Positions 44,881 to 56,674 of a stretch of 64,000 nucleotides of DNA are shown here, piece after piece. Each line of letters opens with the position of its first letter. Position 1 is the first letter of the stretch. This stretch comes from Mucidula mucida. Its lineage: Eukaryota; Basidiomycota; Agaricomycetes; Agaricales; Physalacriaceae. A model generated the notes under the pieces. That model did no database searches. It saw nothing but the letters and a program-made list of their open reading frames with translations, and was not told the origin of the DNA. Location: assembly GCA_015501055.1 (NCBI GenBank), contig JADNYV010000052.1:150691-214690 (forward strand). Direction: 5' to 3'. Made by a program: the position numbers and the translations under genes.

Positions 44881-45695
44881 ATGTATGGTACGCGGCTGTC
44901 TCGCGTTCTCGCTCTGTGCTGACGAATCTCCCCAAGTCGTCGGTCTGACTGGCGGTATTGCTACTGGAAAATCTACCGTGTCTTCCATCCTGCGGGAAAA
45001 AGGCGTTCCTATCGTCGATGCGGACGTTATTGCTCGCCGTGTCGTTGAGCCAGGTTCGAAAGGACTAAAGAAGATCGTTGCTTTCTTTGGGGATCAGGTC
45101 CTCCTGCCGGATGGCTCCTTGGACCGCAAGAAACTAGGATCGGTCATTTTCAATGACGACGTCAAGAGACGAAAGCTAAATGGCATCCTGCACCCTGCCA
45201 TCCGGCGAACTATGCTTTGGGAAGTAGTCAAGTACTGGCTCAAAGGGAACAAGTACTGCGTCTTGGACGTTCCGCTGCTGATAGAGGGGCCACTTTGGAA
45301 GCTGGTTGCCCAAGTCGCAGTCGTTCATTGGTGAGTTCATCGAGCGGCTTGTGATCAAGATTAATTGTCCTTTCAGTCCGGAGGATGTTCAACTAGAGCG
45401 GCTGATGAAGCGCGACGGCTCCACACGCGAGGAAGCGTCTTCAAGACTGTCATCGCAGCTGTCAATAACCGAGAAAGTCAAATATGCCGATATAGCGATC
45501 GATAATTCGGGGTCAAGAGAAGACTTGAAGAATCAAGTCGATGTATTTGTGAATGGCTTGAGAAAATCTGCCGGGTGGTCGTGGTCGCTCAGCTGGCTTG
45601 TACCACCTTTTGGGATCTTGTCAGCTGTTTGTATATTGTCTCTGCGGGCGTTGCAACGGCAATTTGGATCCCAACCCAAGTCAAAGGTTGCATGA
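44881..45695 (+). CDS. CAB5: Dephospho-CoA kinase
   Basis: Catalyses ATP-dependent phosphorylation of dephospho-CoA, the last step of coenzyme A synthesis. The best model has three exons: 44881-44887 (only ATG TAT G), 44937-45330 and 45377-45695, 239 residues. The first intron (44888-44936) has GT-AG ends and a CTGAC branch site, and splicing creates MYVVGLTGGIATGKSTVSSI, the canonical start with Walker A GGIATGKST. Without this intron the protein would begin MVRGCLAFSL, which is not family-like. Further signatures are VDADVIARRVVEPG, NGILHPAIRR, VLDVPLLIEG and the lid region QLERLMKRDGSTREEASSRL. A hydrophobic C-terminal segment (LSWLVPPFGILSAVCILSL) fits a membrane anchor as in yeast Cab5 on lipid droplets or mitochondria. 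Head-to-head with the F-box gene, whose start lies about 150 bases away. Confidence 0.92.
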
Positions 45696-46537
45696 TGATG
45701 ATGGACAGCCCAGACACGTATTAACAGCGACGTAGGAACATGTTGTAAGTAATAACCCAACTCAGCCTCATTGCAGAGTTTTCGGCAGGACTTGGGCACG
45801 CTCCTCTCGCGAAATTCTTTTGCCTCAAATACTCGCAGATCTAGTCATGTCTTGTGGGTCTACTTTTTCTTTTGTACTGTGATCTTGCCCTCTGGAGATG
45901 CCTTGCCGTTGAGCTCTGCGCAGCGACGCACACATTACGTGAAATCTTCGAGTAGCAGTCGGCAAACTGGCCCGACAAACTGAACTCACGTTGTGTGAGT
46001 GCTTCTTGTGGTCTTCTTGATATCCGTCTCCCCGAAAACATAGAGTCCTTACCGGCAAGATCCATATAAGAAAGGATATGACACGTCAAAATGAACAGCT
46101 AGAAATCGTTAGAGGAGCAAGAAGGCAGGAGTGAACCACGAGAAGGAACGGATTGGCGCACTGATTCCCACCCCGGGGATCCCAGCCTCAATGACCGAGG
46201 AGATGCTGCCAGACATTCAGCACTATCCAGTTGAACGCGTGTACAAAGCAAACCACCGACTTATAATCTCAACCTCGATCTCATTGACCGCAAACTTGTC
46301 CAGTCAACGCCTGCACGGACCAGGACGGCTAGACTTGCACCTAACTGCTATCTCTTTGTTGGCCGCCTCTGTGCTTAATCAGACATAGATCATACTTCGC
46401 CCCTGCCATAGTGGTGGTGGGATTGTTGATTTCAGGTATTCCCCACTTTTACCAAACTTTACTAATTTGCGACTAGAACTCTAAATACAACATAAGTTCA
46501 ATCTCTTCTATTTCTCAGATCCCAAAAAGAAAAACAG
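45696..46537. other. Intergenic, no gene recognised
   Basis: About 840 bases between the stops of the CoA kinase and FAD synthetase genes. A minus-strand stretch with MDLAG at about 46.06 kb and a Lys-rich end (ELNGKASPEGKITVQKKK) near 45.86 kb could be two exons of a very small gene, but I could not join them convincingly. Confidence 0.4.
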
Positions 46538-47566
46538 CTACACTTTCACTGCTGCTGGAATGTGCAGAGGATTCATCCCTCGGCCGGATCGTTCGAGATT
46601 CCCATCCGATAGTTTGTGAGCAGGATGATACTTTGAATCACTCTCGTCCGATGCGAGTAACGCGGGGTTGGGAAAGGTGTTGTATGTCGAACCCAGAGAT
46701 GTGTATCTGTCAGCATGCTGTTAGATAGTCGAATCTGATTTGCAGGCGCGTACCCTTGGTCATAAAGACAGCAGTATGGTACGTGGAGCTGCCGCAGGAA
46801 GGTCCACACGTCACCGTAAGCCCAATTTATGATTGGATTGATGCGTTCAAAGGACGGCCAGCCCGGGTCTGTCATGTTCCGGTGCGAGAGCTTTGCTGGA
46901 GGGAAATCAGGTCAAGGAACGCGTGAATCGCTGGAAGAGTGCTCACCGCCGTGAGGATCGCCTCGCCGTGTGCCGATGAGAATGGCGCTTATTTGTGGGA
47001 AGCGCTCCTTGTATATTTCGAGAGCGTGTAGCATGCCGAGACCACCTTTGGCTTTGCCAGCGGCTTTCGGGCGGGCAAGCGTGTAATCGGAGGATGCGGG
47101 CGTTTGAGAGGGCGTTATCACGCTCTCTACAGGTTCTGGCGGGGGCGTAACGTGGAATAGATCCAGCCTATACGATTGAGCAGCATCGTCGATGAATCTC
47201 TCCAGGTCCGGGAAGGGAGAGGGCACAGCAATGTAGATGCCGTGTATTTGCTTCACGTCGGGAAACCTGCGGGCTAGTGCACCCGCGTATAGATAGAGTA
47301 GAACGGTGCCTATCTTGGTTGTCAATGGATGAGTATCGAGCAGAACAATGAGACAGACAGTCTTTGCCGCCGTTGAAGCTGATTGAGATTCGATCCTGCC
47401 TTCAAGTCATGTTACCGACTGCAATGACAACCGAGGGCCGGGCGACGCACCCATGGGTATCCAAGCCTTGCTCAATGACATCCAGTGCCTCCTTGACGAG
47501 CGGCGCTAGTGGATCCTCCGACGCCGCCAGCGAGTAGACGTCGTCTGCTATTTTGCCGAAATCCAT
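46538..47566 (-). CDS. FAD1: FAD synthetase (FMN adenylyltransferase)
   Basis: Transfers AMP from ATP to FMN to make FAD; the eukaryotic Fad1 type with PAPS reductase-like fold. Starts [20 protein letters not shown] at 47566. After an intron come the nucleotide-binding [14 protein letters not shown] region and VLLDTHP, then [65 protein letters not shown], and the last exons [30 protein letters not shown] and [26 protein letters not shown], ending at 46538. The GTRRGDP and WPxFxRINPIxxWxYxDVW blocks are diagnostic. Its start codon lies only 62 bases from that of the neighbouring fucose gene on the other strand, so they probably share a promoter. Intact. Confidence 0.93.
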
Positions 47567-47628
47567 GACGAGATGAGATTGAGCCGCTCACGTGGCGCCA
47601 TCACCCTTTCCTTTCCTCCTCTGTCATC
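47567..47628. promoter_or_regulatory. Compact bidirectional promoter, FAD1 and GDP-fucose epimerase/reductase
   Basis: Only 62 bases separate the two divergent start codons. The interval includes a CT-rich stretch (tcaccctttcctttcctcctctg) immediately before the plus-strand ATG, typical of TATA-less fungal promoters. Confidence 0.55.
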
Positions 47629-49025
<1,397 letters not shown>

Positions 49026-50043
49026 ATAGACACATCCTCATGACCAGATTGTATCACAGAAATCTACGCTCACTACTAAAACATAGATTGAAGGATGTTT
49101 GTGGACTTCCGGATGAAACCGCCCGTCCTGCCTCCAGAAGAGTGTTGCAAGGTGCACGCATAGATGAATTGCACGTTGATTCCAGGTCGGCCGGACGAAA
49201 CGGCTGGGAGCCTATGTTACCCGCAGACTGGCAGAACGCCAGCACCTCATTTGCTAGTTGCGATCGCGAGACGCGGTACTGGACGCGATCGTTGGATGAT
49301 CGTCACGTTACTAGTTGCCCGTTCAATCTGACATCGATTCTCTCTCTTCTCTCTATGGTTCTTGACTAGAGATCTCTAGCACCCTTCTGCCAGTCCCAGG
49401 TCGCAAGCTCTATTGCAACGGACCGGGGGAGTCTTACTTGAAACGAGACCTTTTTCGTTGGTCGTTCGCCATTATAATGCCATATCACTGTGAAGCAGGC
49501 CAGAATAGACAACACGATTGTTTCAACATGGAGCGTGCTTTTCGCCAAGCCGGGCCTGTCGGTACATCTAGCAACTCGACAGCACAGTAAATAGTTAGCT
49601 TCTAAGTCGATCTACGAGGATAACTCTATCTACTCGCAGCAGGGACCATCCATAAACCAGAGTCATGGACAAGTTAGAGTAGCATATTAAGTATACTAGG
49701 TGGAGTGCCAGGCTGCTGACAGTCACAAGTTGAGGTTAACCGTTCAAGTACAGTGGATGAATTATTTGACATGACCCTGCATCAGTGATATCAATCATAG
49801 GCCGCGCAGTCCGTAACCACGTCTTAAACACGCTTTGCTGAGGCAATTATACGCCGCTAGTCAACCGCTAGTACCTAGAGTTATGAAAGACAGCATTTTG
49901 ACGAGCAGTTCGCGCGTACTGCGCCTGTTCCGGACGTTTAGGGCTCGTCAAAGTCGTGGCTCCGCTTTCGATCCGTAAAAATAAAATTGTGATCAATTGT
50001 TTGTCGGCTCCATCCTTCTTGTCTTACCACCACCACGACTACC
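49026..50043. other. Intergenic between the two fucose-pathway genes
   Basis: About 1 kb, no gene recognised. It holds the 3' end of the upstream gene and the promoter of the 4,6-dehydratase; a CT-rich block (tccttcttgtcttaccaccacc) precedes the ATG at 50044. Confidence 0.5.
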
Positions 50044-51555
50044 ATGTCCATCGCCGACGCTGTTCCCGCCTTTGCCAAGCTCAATCTGCCGTCTGCAGAA
50101 GAGTATCGCAAGCGCAAAGTTGCTTTGATCTCTGGTACGCGTCGTGGCAGCCGGAAATAGCACATCCCGACTGACGCTCTCATCGCTAGGCATCACCGGC
50201 CAGGATGGGTCCTATTTGTATGCGCTCTTCTCGCTTTGACTGCTTAGGACCGCCTTAACGCCTCCATCAGAGCAGAACTCCTCCTGTCAAAGGGCTATGA
50301 GGTGCATGGTATCATCCGTCGCTCGTCCAGCTTCAACACTGGTCGTCTGAACGATCTGTACGAGGATCAACACGAACGTGAGCAACACTGTTCGTCGCAC
50401 ACCGTGTTGAATTGACACCCCGGGCAGACGCTACCAAGTTCAAGCTGCATTATGGTGATCTGAGCGACAGCACCAACCTTGTTTACATCATCGCTCAAGT
50501 GCAGCCCACCGAGATCTACAATCTTGGCGCGCAATCGCACGTCAAGGTCTCCTTCGAGATGGCGGAGTATACCGGCGATGTTGATGGACTCGGCACGCTG
50601 CGTCTGCTTGATGCTGTGCGCACCTGCGGTCTCGAGAAGCACGTCCGTTTTTACCAGGCGTCTACTTCAGAGCTTTACGGCAAAGTCGTTGAGACACCTC
50701 AAAGTGAGACCACGCCCTTCTATCCGCGATCTCCCTACGGTTGCGCCAAACTATATGCGTACTGGATTGTGAAGAACTACCGAGAGGCGTATGGGATGTA
50801 TGCGTGCAATGGGATTCTATTCAATCATGAGAGCCCGAGACGAGGACGGACGTTTGTGACGAGGAAGATTACGCGGGCTGTTGCTGAGATATCGGTGGGA
50901 CTGAACAATCCAGAGCAGGTGTAAGAGAATTTTATGCGCGTATGCTCTACTACTGATGCAGTATTCAGGACCAAGCAAATGGCTACTTGTTTGTATTTGG
51001 GTAACATTGACGCCCAGCGTGACTGGGGCCACGGTGTGTTATCGCGTTGGTACTTTTTGCGTTGTCTCATGCATTTCTTGTAGCTCGTGACTATGTTGAG
51101 GGAATGTGGCTCATGTTGCAGCAAGCGACACCGGACGACTTTGTGCTTGCCACTGGGGAGACGCACCCCGTGAAGGAATTTGTGGAAAAGTCATTTGGTC
51201 GCGTTGGGATCACGCTCAAGTACGTGTGTTGACTTGTCGAATCCTTGTCCTTTATTTAGGACTTGTGCAGATGGTCAGGACAAGGTACTGATGAGCAGGC
51301 CGTCGACACCAAGACTGGAAAAGTCCTTGTTAAAGTGGACCCGAGATACTTCCGTCCAGCTGAAGTCGAGTGCGTATTTGATACTGTGTTTGGTTTCTGG
51401 GCTCACAGTACCTGCCTAGTCTCCTCCTGGGCAACCCTGCGAAGGCCGAGCGTGGATTGGGGTGGAAGCGCAAGGTCGACTTTCCGTCGCTTGTGAATGA
51501 AATGGTGGATGCAGATGTCGCTGCTGTAAAGACGAAAGTTTGGGACCAAAACTAG
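50044..51555 (+). CDS. GDP-mannose 4,6-dehydratase
   Basis: First committed enzyme of GDP-L-fucose synthesis. Begins [20 protein letters not shown], then [42 protein letters not shown] with the NADP-binding GITGQDG loop. Further blocks: [77 protein letters not shown] (catalytic Thr/Ser and Tyr-x3-Lys), [78 protein letters not shown] and [28 protein letters not shown]. It stops at 51555 after KVWDQN. All expected family blocks are present through about seven exons without frame break. It stands in tandem with the epimerase/reductase gene, so both steps from GDP-mannose to GDP-fucose are encoded within 4 kb. Sec62 follows 198 bases downstream. Confidence 0.95.
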
Positions 51556-51753
51556 TAGCGTATTTTGTTATGGAAGGATTGTATAACACTGGAATAGATG
51601 TCCGTTTTCTTCGCGATGAGTTCTCAAAAGCGATGCTGATCGGGACGCTGTTGATGGACACGTTGAGGCTGACAACAAACCGTCATCACATTTTCCTTCC
51701 TTTCATTTACACGACCTTGCCTCCTCTAATACCCCAACAATAATTTTTCTATA

Positions 51754-52532
51754 ATGGAGCAGCAGGCCAAGGCGCCGGCTGACCTCAAAAAAGTCGCCGA
51801 CTTTCTTCGCAGCGGGAGCGCAGGGATGAAGGTCAGAGTTGGGGCGTTGAACGGGAAGCGGGTCGACTATTTCAAAGGAAAATCCGCCGTCAAGGCGCTG
51901 CTCTCGCCAGCCTACCAGAAGAAAAAGGGCATGCCCGCCGTCACCAACGAGGCCGAGGCCATGACTGTCCTCCACGCCGTGCACACCTTTGCATTCTACA
52001 TCCGCGTCCAGCGCTTTGGGCCCTCTGGCTCCTCCTCCTCGTCGCCCAAGACGCTGCAGATCATGCCCGAGCAAAAGTGGGCGCAGGACGAATACTACGC
52101 GTGGTTCTACGACGGCTCGCAGTGGACGACGTACGCGGGGGGCGTGCTCATGGTCGCCATCATGCTCGGGGGCGTCATGTTCCCGCTCTGGCCGCCCGTC
52201 ATGCGCCTCGGCGTGTGGTACCTGAGCATCGGCATGCTCGGGCTCATCGCGCTCTTCTTCGTCATCGCGATCCTGCGCCTCGTGTTCTACATCATCACCG
52301 TCCTCGTCGCGAGCCCGGGCATTGGGTGTTCCCCAAGCTCTTTGCGGATGTTGGGTTTGTGGAGTCGTTTATTCCGCTGTGGGAGTGGGATCTGCCGAAG
52401 AAGAAGGGGAAGAAGAGGAGGAGTGATAAGGGGAAGGAGAAGGAGAAGACGGGTGTGGCGACGGCGACGGAGATGCCGCCGATCGAGTCGCGTACGCGCA
52501 TTGAAGAGGTGGCGGACGAGGACGACGCATAG
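51754..52532 (+). CDS. SEC62: Sec62 translocon subunit, with an apparent one-base deletion
   Basis: Part of the Sec62/63 complex for post-translational import into the ER. Begins MEQQAKAPADLKKVADFLRS and has VDYFKGKSAVKALLSPAYQKK, DEYYAWFYDGSQWTTYAGG and two membrane segments (VLMVAIMLGGVMFPLWPPVM and LGVWYLSIGMLGLIALFFVIAI) before YIITVLVASPGI. The next codons should read WVFPKLFADVGFVESFIPLW, and do so in another frame; the sequence ATTGGGTG at 52321-52328 lacks one base compared with ATTTGGGTG. Read in the second frame it continues with EWDLPKKKGKKRR, a Lys-rich tail and VADEDDA to the stop at 52532. As SEC62 is essential in yeast, a sequence error is the most likely cause; without repair the frame would run on to about 52743. 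GC-rich relative to neighbours. Confidence 0.88.
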
Positions 52533-53818
52533 ACGCCTTGTTTTTCCGCTATATTTTTATGCATTGGTTTCTTTTTATCTAGTTCTCCAGGTCGACATTC
52601 CCCACGAGACATTAAAGGAACACAATGAAGGATTTGGATATGGTCTCTCCCATTCGATTGTAACTGATCCGATGCTTACTGCCAGCTTGCCACTTGCAGC
52701 CTTCCTTTTAATTATTACTCCTCCGAAAAAGCAAAGGTTGTAACTGCCAAATCTTCTTTTTTTCCAGCTCATTATTCAACAGCTCATGGCTCAGGCTTAT
52801 TGCACAGCGCGACAAATTCCATAGGCTGATTGTATCGTTCGGAAGTACAGAGGTCATCCACTGTGGATACAGGACTCGTATTTCTACGCCTTCTCTGAGC
52901 GTGGGAAATGGACATACACGGCTGACCTGGACATATACGAATGGAGGTTTGTTCTGTTGCCAAATCACGTTTGAACACGTTCTCAAGTGCGCACGACTGT
53001 TTTTCTCAATCTGCGATCATCGATCACTACTCTTGCTGTTCTTTGGCGGACAACCTCCGACCACCACCTCCGCAAAGTAATGACCTCTACGCCTCATTCA
53101 ATACACTGCCTACTTTGATTACCGCGCTATCGCTGCATGGTAATTCATCTTTCTGGCCTCAACCATCTAATACGAGTCGCGCCACCCAATTGAAGAGGGA
53201 CTGCCGACGGCGCATTCCTGTACCGTTCTCCGATGTAAGCATCTGTGGCAAGGTCCAGTCTCATTCTTGTGCGAGAGTAATCAAACGCGCCGTGACGTAA
53301 CGCGCTACCGATTGGAACGAACGACTACAATCCGTACTCCTCCACCCGTGATTCAGACGTTCCTAGATGACTTTGCAAAAAAAATTGGATATCGTTTCAA
53401 TCCAATGCTTGAAAGATCGGCTGTCATTTCCTGGCTCAAGTTCCCGGGCCGCTTGAGGGATTGGGAGGGTGGATGTCTTTTCATAACGGTAAGCACAGCC
53501 ACTGCTGTGTAATGCCCATTGTTTTACTCAGCGATTACTCAGAGCGTTTATTCACCTGCACCAAGTAGTACTTCGAGTCAATGCTGACTCATTTCAGGCT
53601 TAGGCTTTCTAGTTATGAAGAGTTTTCTTTGCTGAGCGCATTGGTCACTTATTCTTGCCAGCAAGTGGTTTATGATGCAAGATCTGGCATAGGCGAACGA
53701 CGTCTTGGCACTAACTTGTGATCAGATATGTAACGGCCGTATAAAGGGAACCCTTCTACCTGTTGATTATCTACCATCTGCCTTTCCCACCCATCCAGAA
53801 TCAAGGCTTTCACGAATC
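52533..53818. other. Intergenic, no gene recognised
   Basis: About 1.3 kb with only short frames on both strands. It contains the 3' end of Sec62 on the left and the promoter of the oxidoreductase gene on the right. Confidence 0.45.
53740..53745 (+). promoter_or_regulatory. TATA box before the oxidoreductase gene
   Basis: TATAAA in CCGTATAAAGGG, about 75 bases upstream of the ATG at 53819. Confidence 0.6.
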
Positions 53819-55288
53819 ATGTCTATCCCACGTCTACCCGCGAGTTCTATCTGAAGAAGGTACGCGCACTCGCTCGTTCTAATTAACTTGCGACGAATCG
53901 AATGGCACAGGCCGGCTCGTACAAGAACTTGGAGGAACGGACCGCCCCTCTCCCACCTTTCAAAGCTGGAGAAGTTCTTGTCAAGATCCACGCTGTCTCT
54001 CTCCAAGTACGTTATCTCGTCCTCATCGTCTCCACCCTCTGACCTGTACCTCCAGTACCGCGACATTCTGAACTCTTGCGATGCCTATCCTACTTCGTGC
54101 GTTCTTAAGTTCTAAAGATACCGCCCCACCCCTCAACCTGATTTAACACCGCAGATTGCAACCCGAACTCGTACCATGCTCTGACATGGCAGGCGAAGTC
54201 ATCGCCCTAGGCTCGGACGTCACTGGATGGAACGTCGGCGACCGCGTCTGCGCCAACTTTTGTACCGAGCATCTGCATGGCGATTTGACGCCGGCGAACT
54301 CACAGTCGGCGCTTGGAGGCCAGGCGCATGGTGTGTTGACGCAGTACAAGATTTTCAAGCCTTACGTGAGTTCTGCTCTTTTCGCATCCTTCGTTTCGTC
54401 TGCTGACTTTGAAGGATAGTCTCTTGTTGCGATCCCGACACATCTGTCTTACGAGGAAGCGTCGACGCTTCCGTGCGCGGCTCTTACGGCGTATAATGCT
54501 CTCAGAGGTCCGCGACCTGTCAAGGCTGGGGATACCGTCCTCGTTCTTGGTACCGGAGGTGTTTCCATGTACGTTTCTTTGAGTCGGTGTTGTACTCGAA
54601 GTATATTAACCTTGTTTCTTTATAATAGCTTTGGTTTACAGTTCGCTGTCGCATCGGGCGCGACTGTCATCGCCACGTCCTCGTCGGATGCGAAGTTGAA
54701 GCAGGCTGCGAAGTACGGAGCGAAGCACCTCATCAATTATTCCAAGACTCCCGAGTGGGAAAAGGAGGTTCTCAGGATTACTGAAGGACGCGGTGTCGAT
54801 CATGTTCTTGAGGTATGTTACAGCGCCTTGTAATCTCCTCCTCTACTAACTCATCTACAGGTCGGAGGTGCAGGAACGCTAGAGCGTTCCATGCTCTCCG
54901 TCAGATTTGGCGGCTACGTTCACATTATTGGTGTTCTCGCCCAGGTAAGCAATCGAAGCGCAGAAGAGCGTCCACACTAAACTCTTGCATGCTTAGTCCT
55001 CTACCCCGGCCGGCACCATTCCTATGACCATCACGAGGTCTATCAATCTGCGTGGGATTTACATTGGCCCCGTCTCTCTGTGAGTCCCCTTGCATGATGT
55101 TTTCTACCAGCTTCCAATCCCCTTTCCTTAGATTCCAGGACATGCTCCGATTGATCAAGGAGCACCCAGAAGAGACGCGTCCGGTTATTGACAAAGTCTT
55201 CCCCTTCGCGGAGACGATCAAGGCGTATGAGCATTTGAACTCGCAGGCACACGTTGGAAAGGTTGTTATCAGTCTCGAGACTATATAA
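53819..55288 (+). CDS. Zinc-type alcohol dehydrogenase / quinone oxidoreductase-like (MDR family)
   Basis: Medium-chain dehydrogenase/reductase with about seven introns. Conserved blocks: AGSYKNLEERTAPLPPFKAGEVLVKIHAVSLQ, YRDILNS, LVPCSDMAGEVIALGSDVTGWNVGDRVCANF, GVLTQYKIFKPY, SLVAIPTHLSYEEASTLPCAALTAYNALRG, VLVLGTGGVSIFGLQFAVASGATVIATSSSDAKL (NAD(P)-binding GTGGVS), KYGAKHLINYSKTPEWEKEV, GGAGTLERSMLSVRFGGYVHIIGV, and FPFAETIKAYEHLNSQAHVGKVVISL to the stop at 55288. The catalytic-zinc Cys of classical ADHs is absent, as in this fungal quinone-reductase-like group. The first exon reads MSIP then, one base out of frame, TSTREFYLKK; one extra A in CCCACG at about 53829 would restore the usual start. 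It is thus probably functional with a base error, or has lost its normal start. Confidence 0.82.
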
Positions 55289-56674
55289 ATGCGCTGTGCT
55301 ATTATTTTCTCCATACTTAACGCTTGTAATATCTTCCCAATTGGATTAAAATACCTAATTATGTCCGCAGAAGCACACAATGTCTCTGTGAAGTGTTCAT
55401 GATCACGAGATCGCGAGTAAATAGGTGATTACGTAAGATTTCCCGCGTAGCTTTTCCTCTGCTTTTCCTACGACCAGCATTCCGTTCGCGAATGACAACC
55501 CGTCGCTTTACCGCACCGTCGATCTGATTAAGCTGCTATACGTCTTCTGCTACGTGAAAGGCACGCCAGATGAGTACCTGGTAAAGAAGTAATTCTTCGG
55601 ATGCGCGAAGTCAGAAGGTGGTTTGCTCAGCGAGAAGTCGGGCACGAAGTCATGCCTGAACGAGCACGATCAAGCACGACGCGAACACTACAACGAGCAC
55701 GACTTGAGCACTGCAACAAGGACGACGCGAAAATACGCGTCTCAGGGAATACTCTTCACACCGGTGGAGGGCCCACTCTCAAGTAGGGTCTGATCCACAA
55801 ACTTCGTCGGTTTCAATGTCGAGGTGTGTTTCTAACCTGCTACCCCAGAATTGCTGCTAATAACCCAACTAGCCGATTAAATATGACAGTCGATGTTGAT
55901 ACTATAGATGACGAAGCTCGACGTACTGCATGCCCTCGAAGAATGCCGAGCTATTTCCACTGCACATAGGCAATCCCCTGAGCTTCGAGCTGTATGGTTG
56001 TAGTCTCAACGGCCGGTTTTGGTTTCAGACGATGGTCAAGAAGAAGAATGGCATCCAAGTGATCGTTGGTACAATCACCCGTTCTGCACCGCGCGTGTGC
56101 CCGTCACGCGCTGCAGAGCGCCACTGCCGTCGGCGTTCGAACGGTGTTACCCGGTCTCGCGCTTCAGGACAATGGTGGGTTTAGGACGCTGATGTATGCC
56201 TTATCCAGTCTTCAAATGGATTGTTCTGTGCACCTTCATACCTTTACACACAGATTCTCCCACACGACTGCTGCAGGTCCGACTGGAGCGAAACATACTT
56301 ACTCTATGGTTCATTTGCAGATGTTGTTGTTTCCTCGAAGGACACAATAACGCTGTGCTGATGCCCAAATATGACAGAAGGATCAATTGATTCTATTGTC
56401 AGAATGGAGAGATCCGAATTGCCTGGGTTGACCCGATGTAGCATAAGAACAGCCTTCCTGCGACCTTCATTTCTGCCTTCGCCCCAATCTTTGATTTTAC
56501 TTTTTGCCATCTACACACATCTCAAACTATCTGAACTCGTGCGTCTGCTTTTCCTTTCTTGGTTATTTACTCCCTAGACAGTTTCCTACCCAGTTCCGTC
56601 ACCCACAAGGGCAACGAGGAGGCTGTCGTTAGCGCCACTCTCAAGGACACGCCCCCTCAATATAGACATTTGAG
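55289..56674. other. Intergenic, no gene recognised
   Basis: About 1.4 kb with short open frames lacking motifs. Carries the promoter of the first kinase-like gene at its right end. Confidence 0.45.

Noticed and set aside
52077..52320. Arg/His-rich frame overlapping Sec62
   Set aside because: Shadow frame of GC-rich Sec62 sequence; only the portion after about 52321 is genuine Sec62 tail reached by the frameshift.
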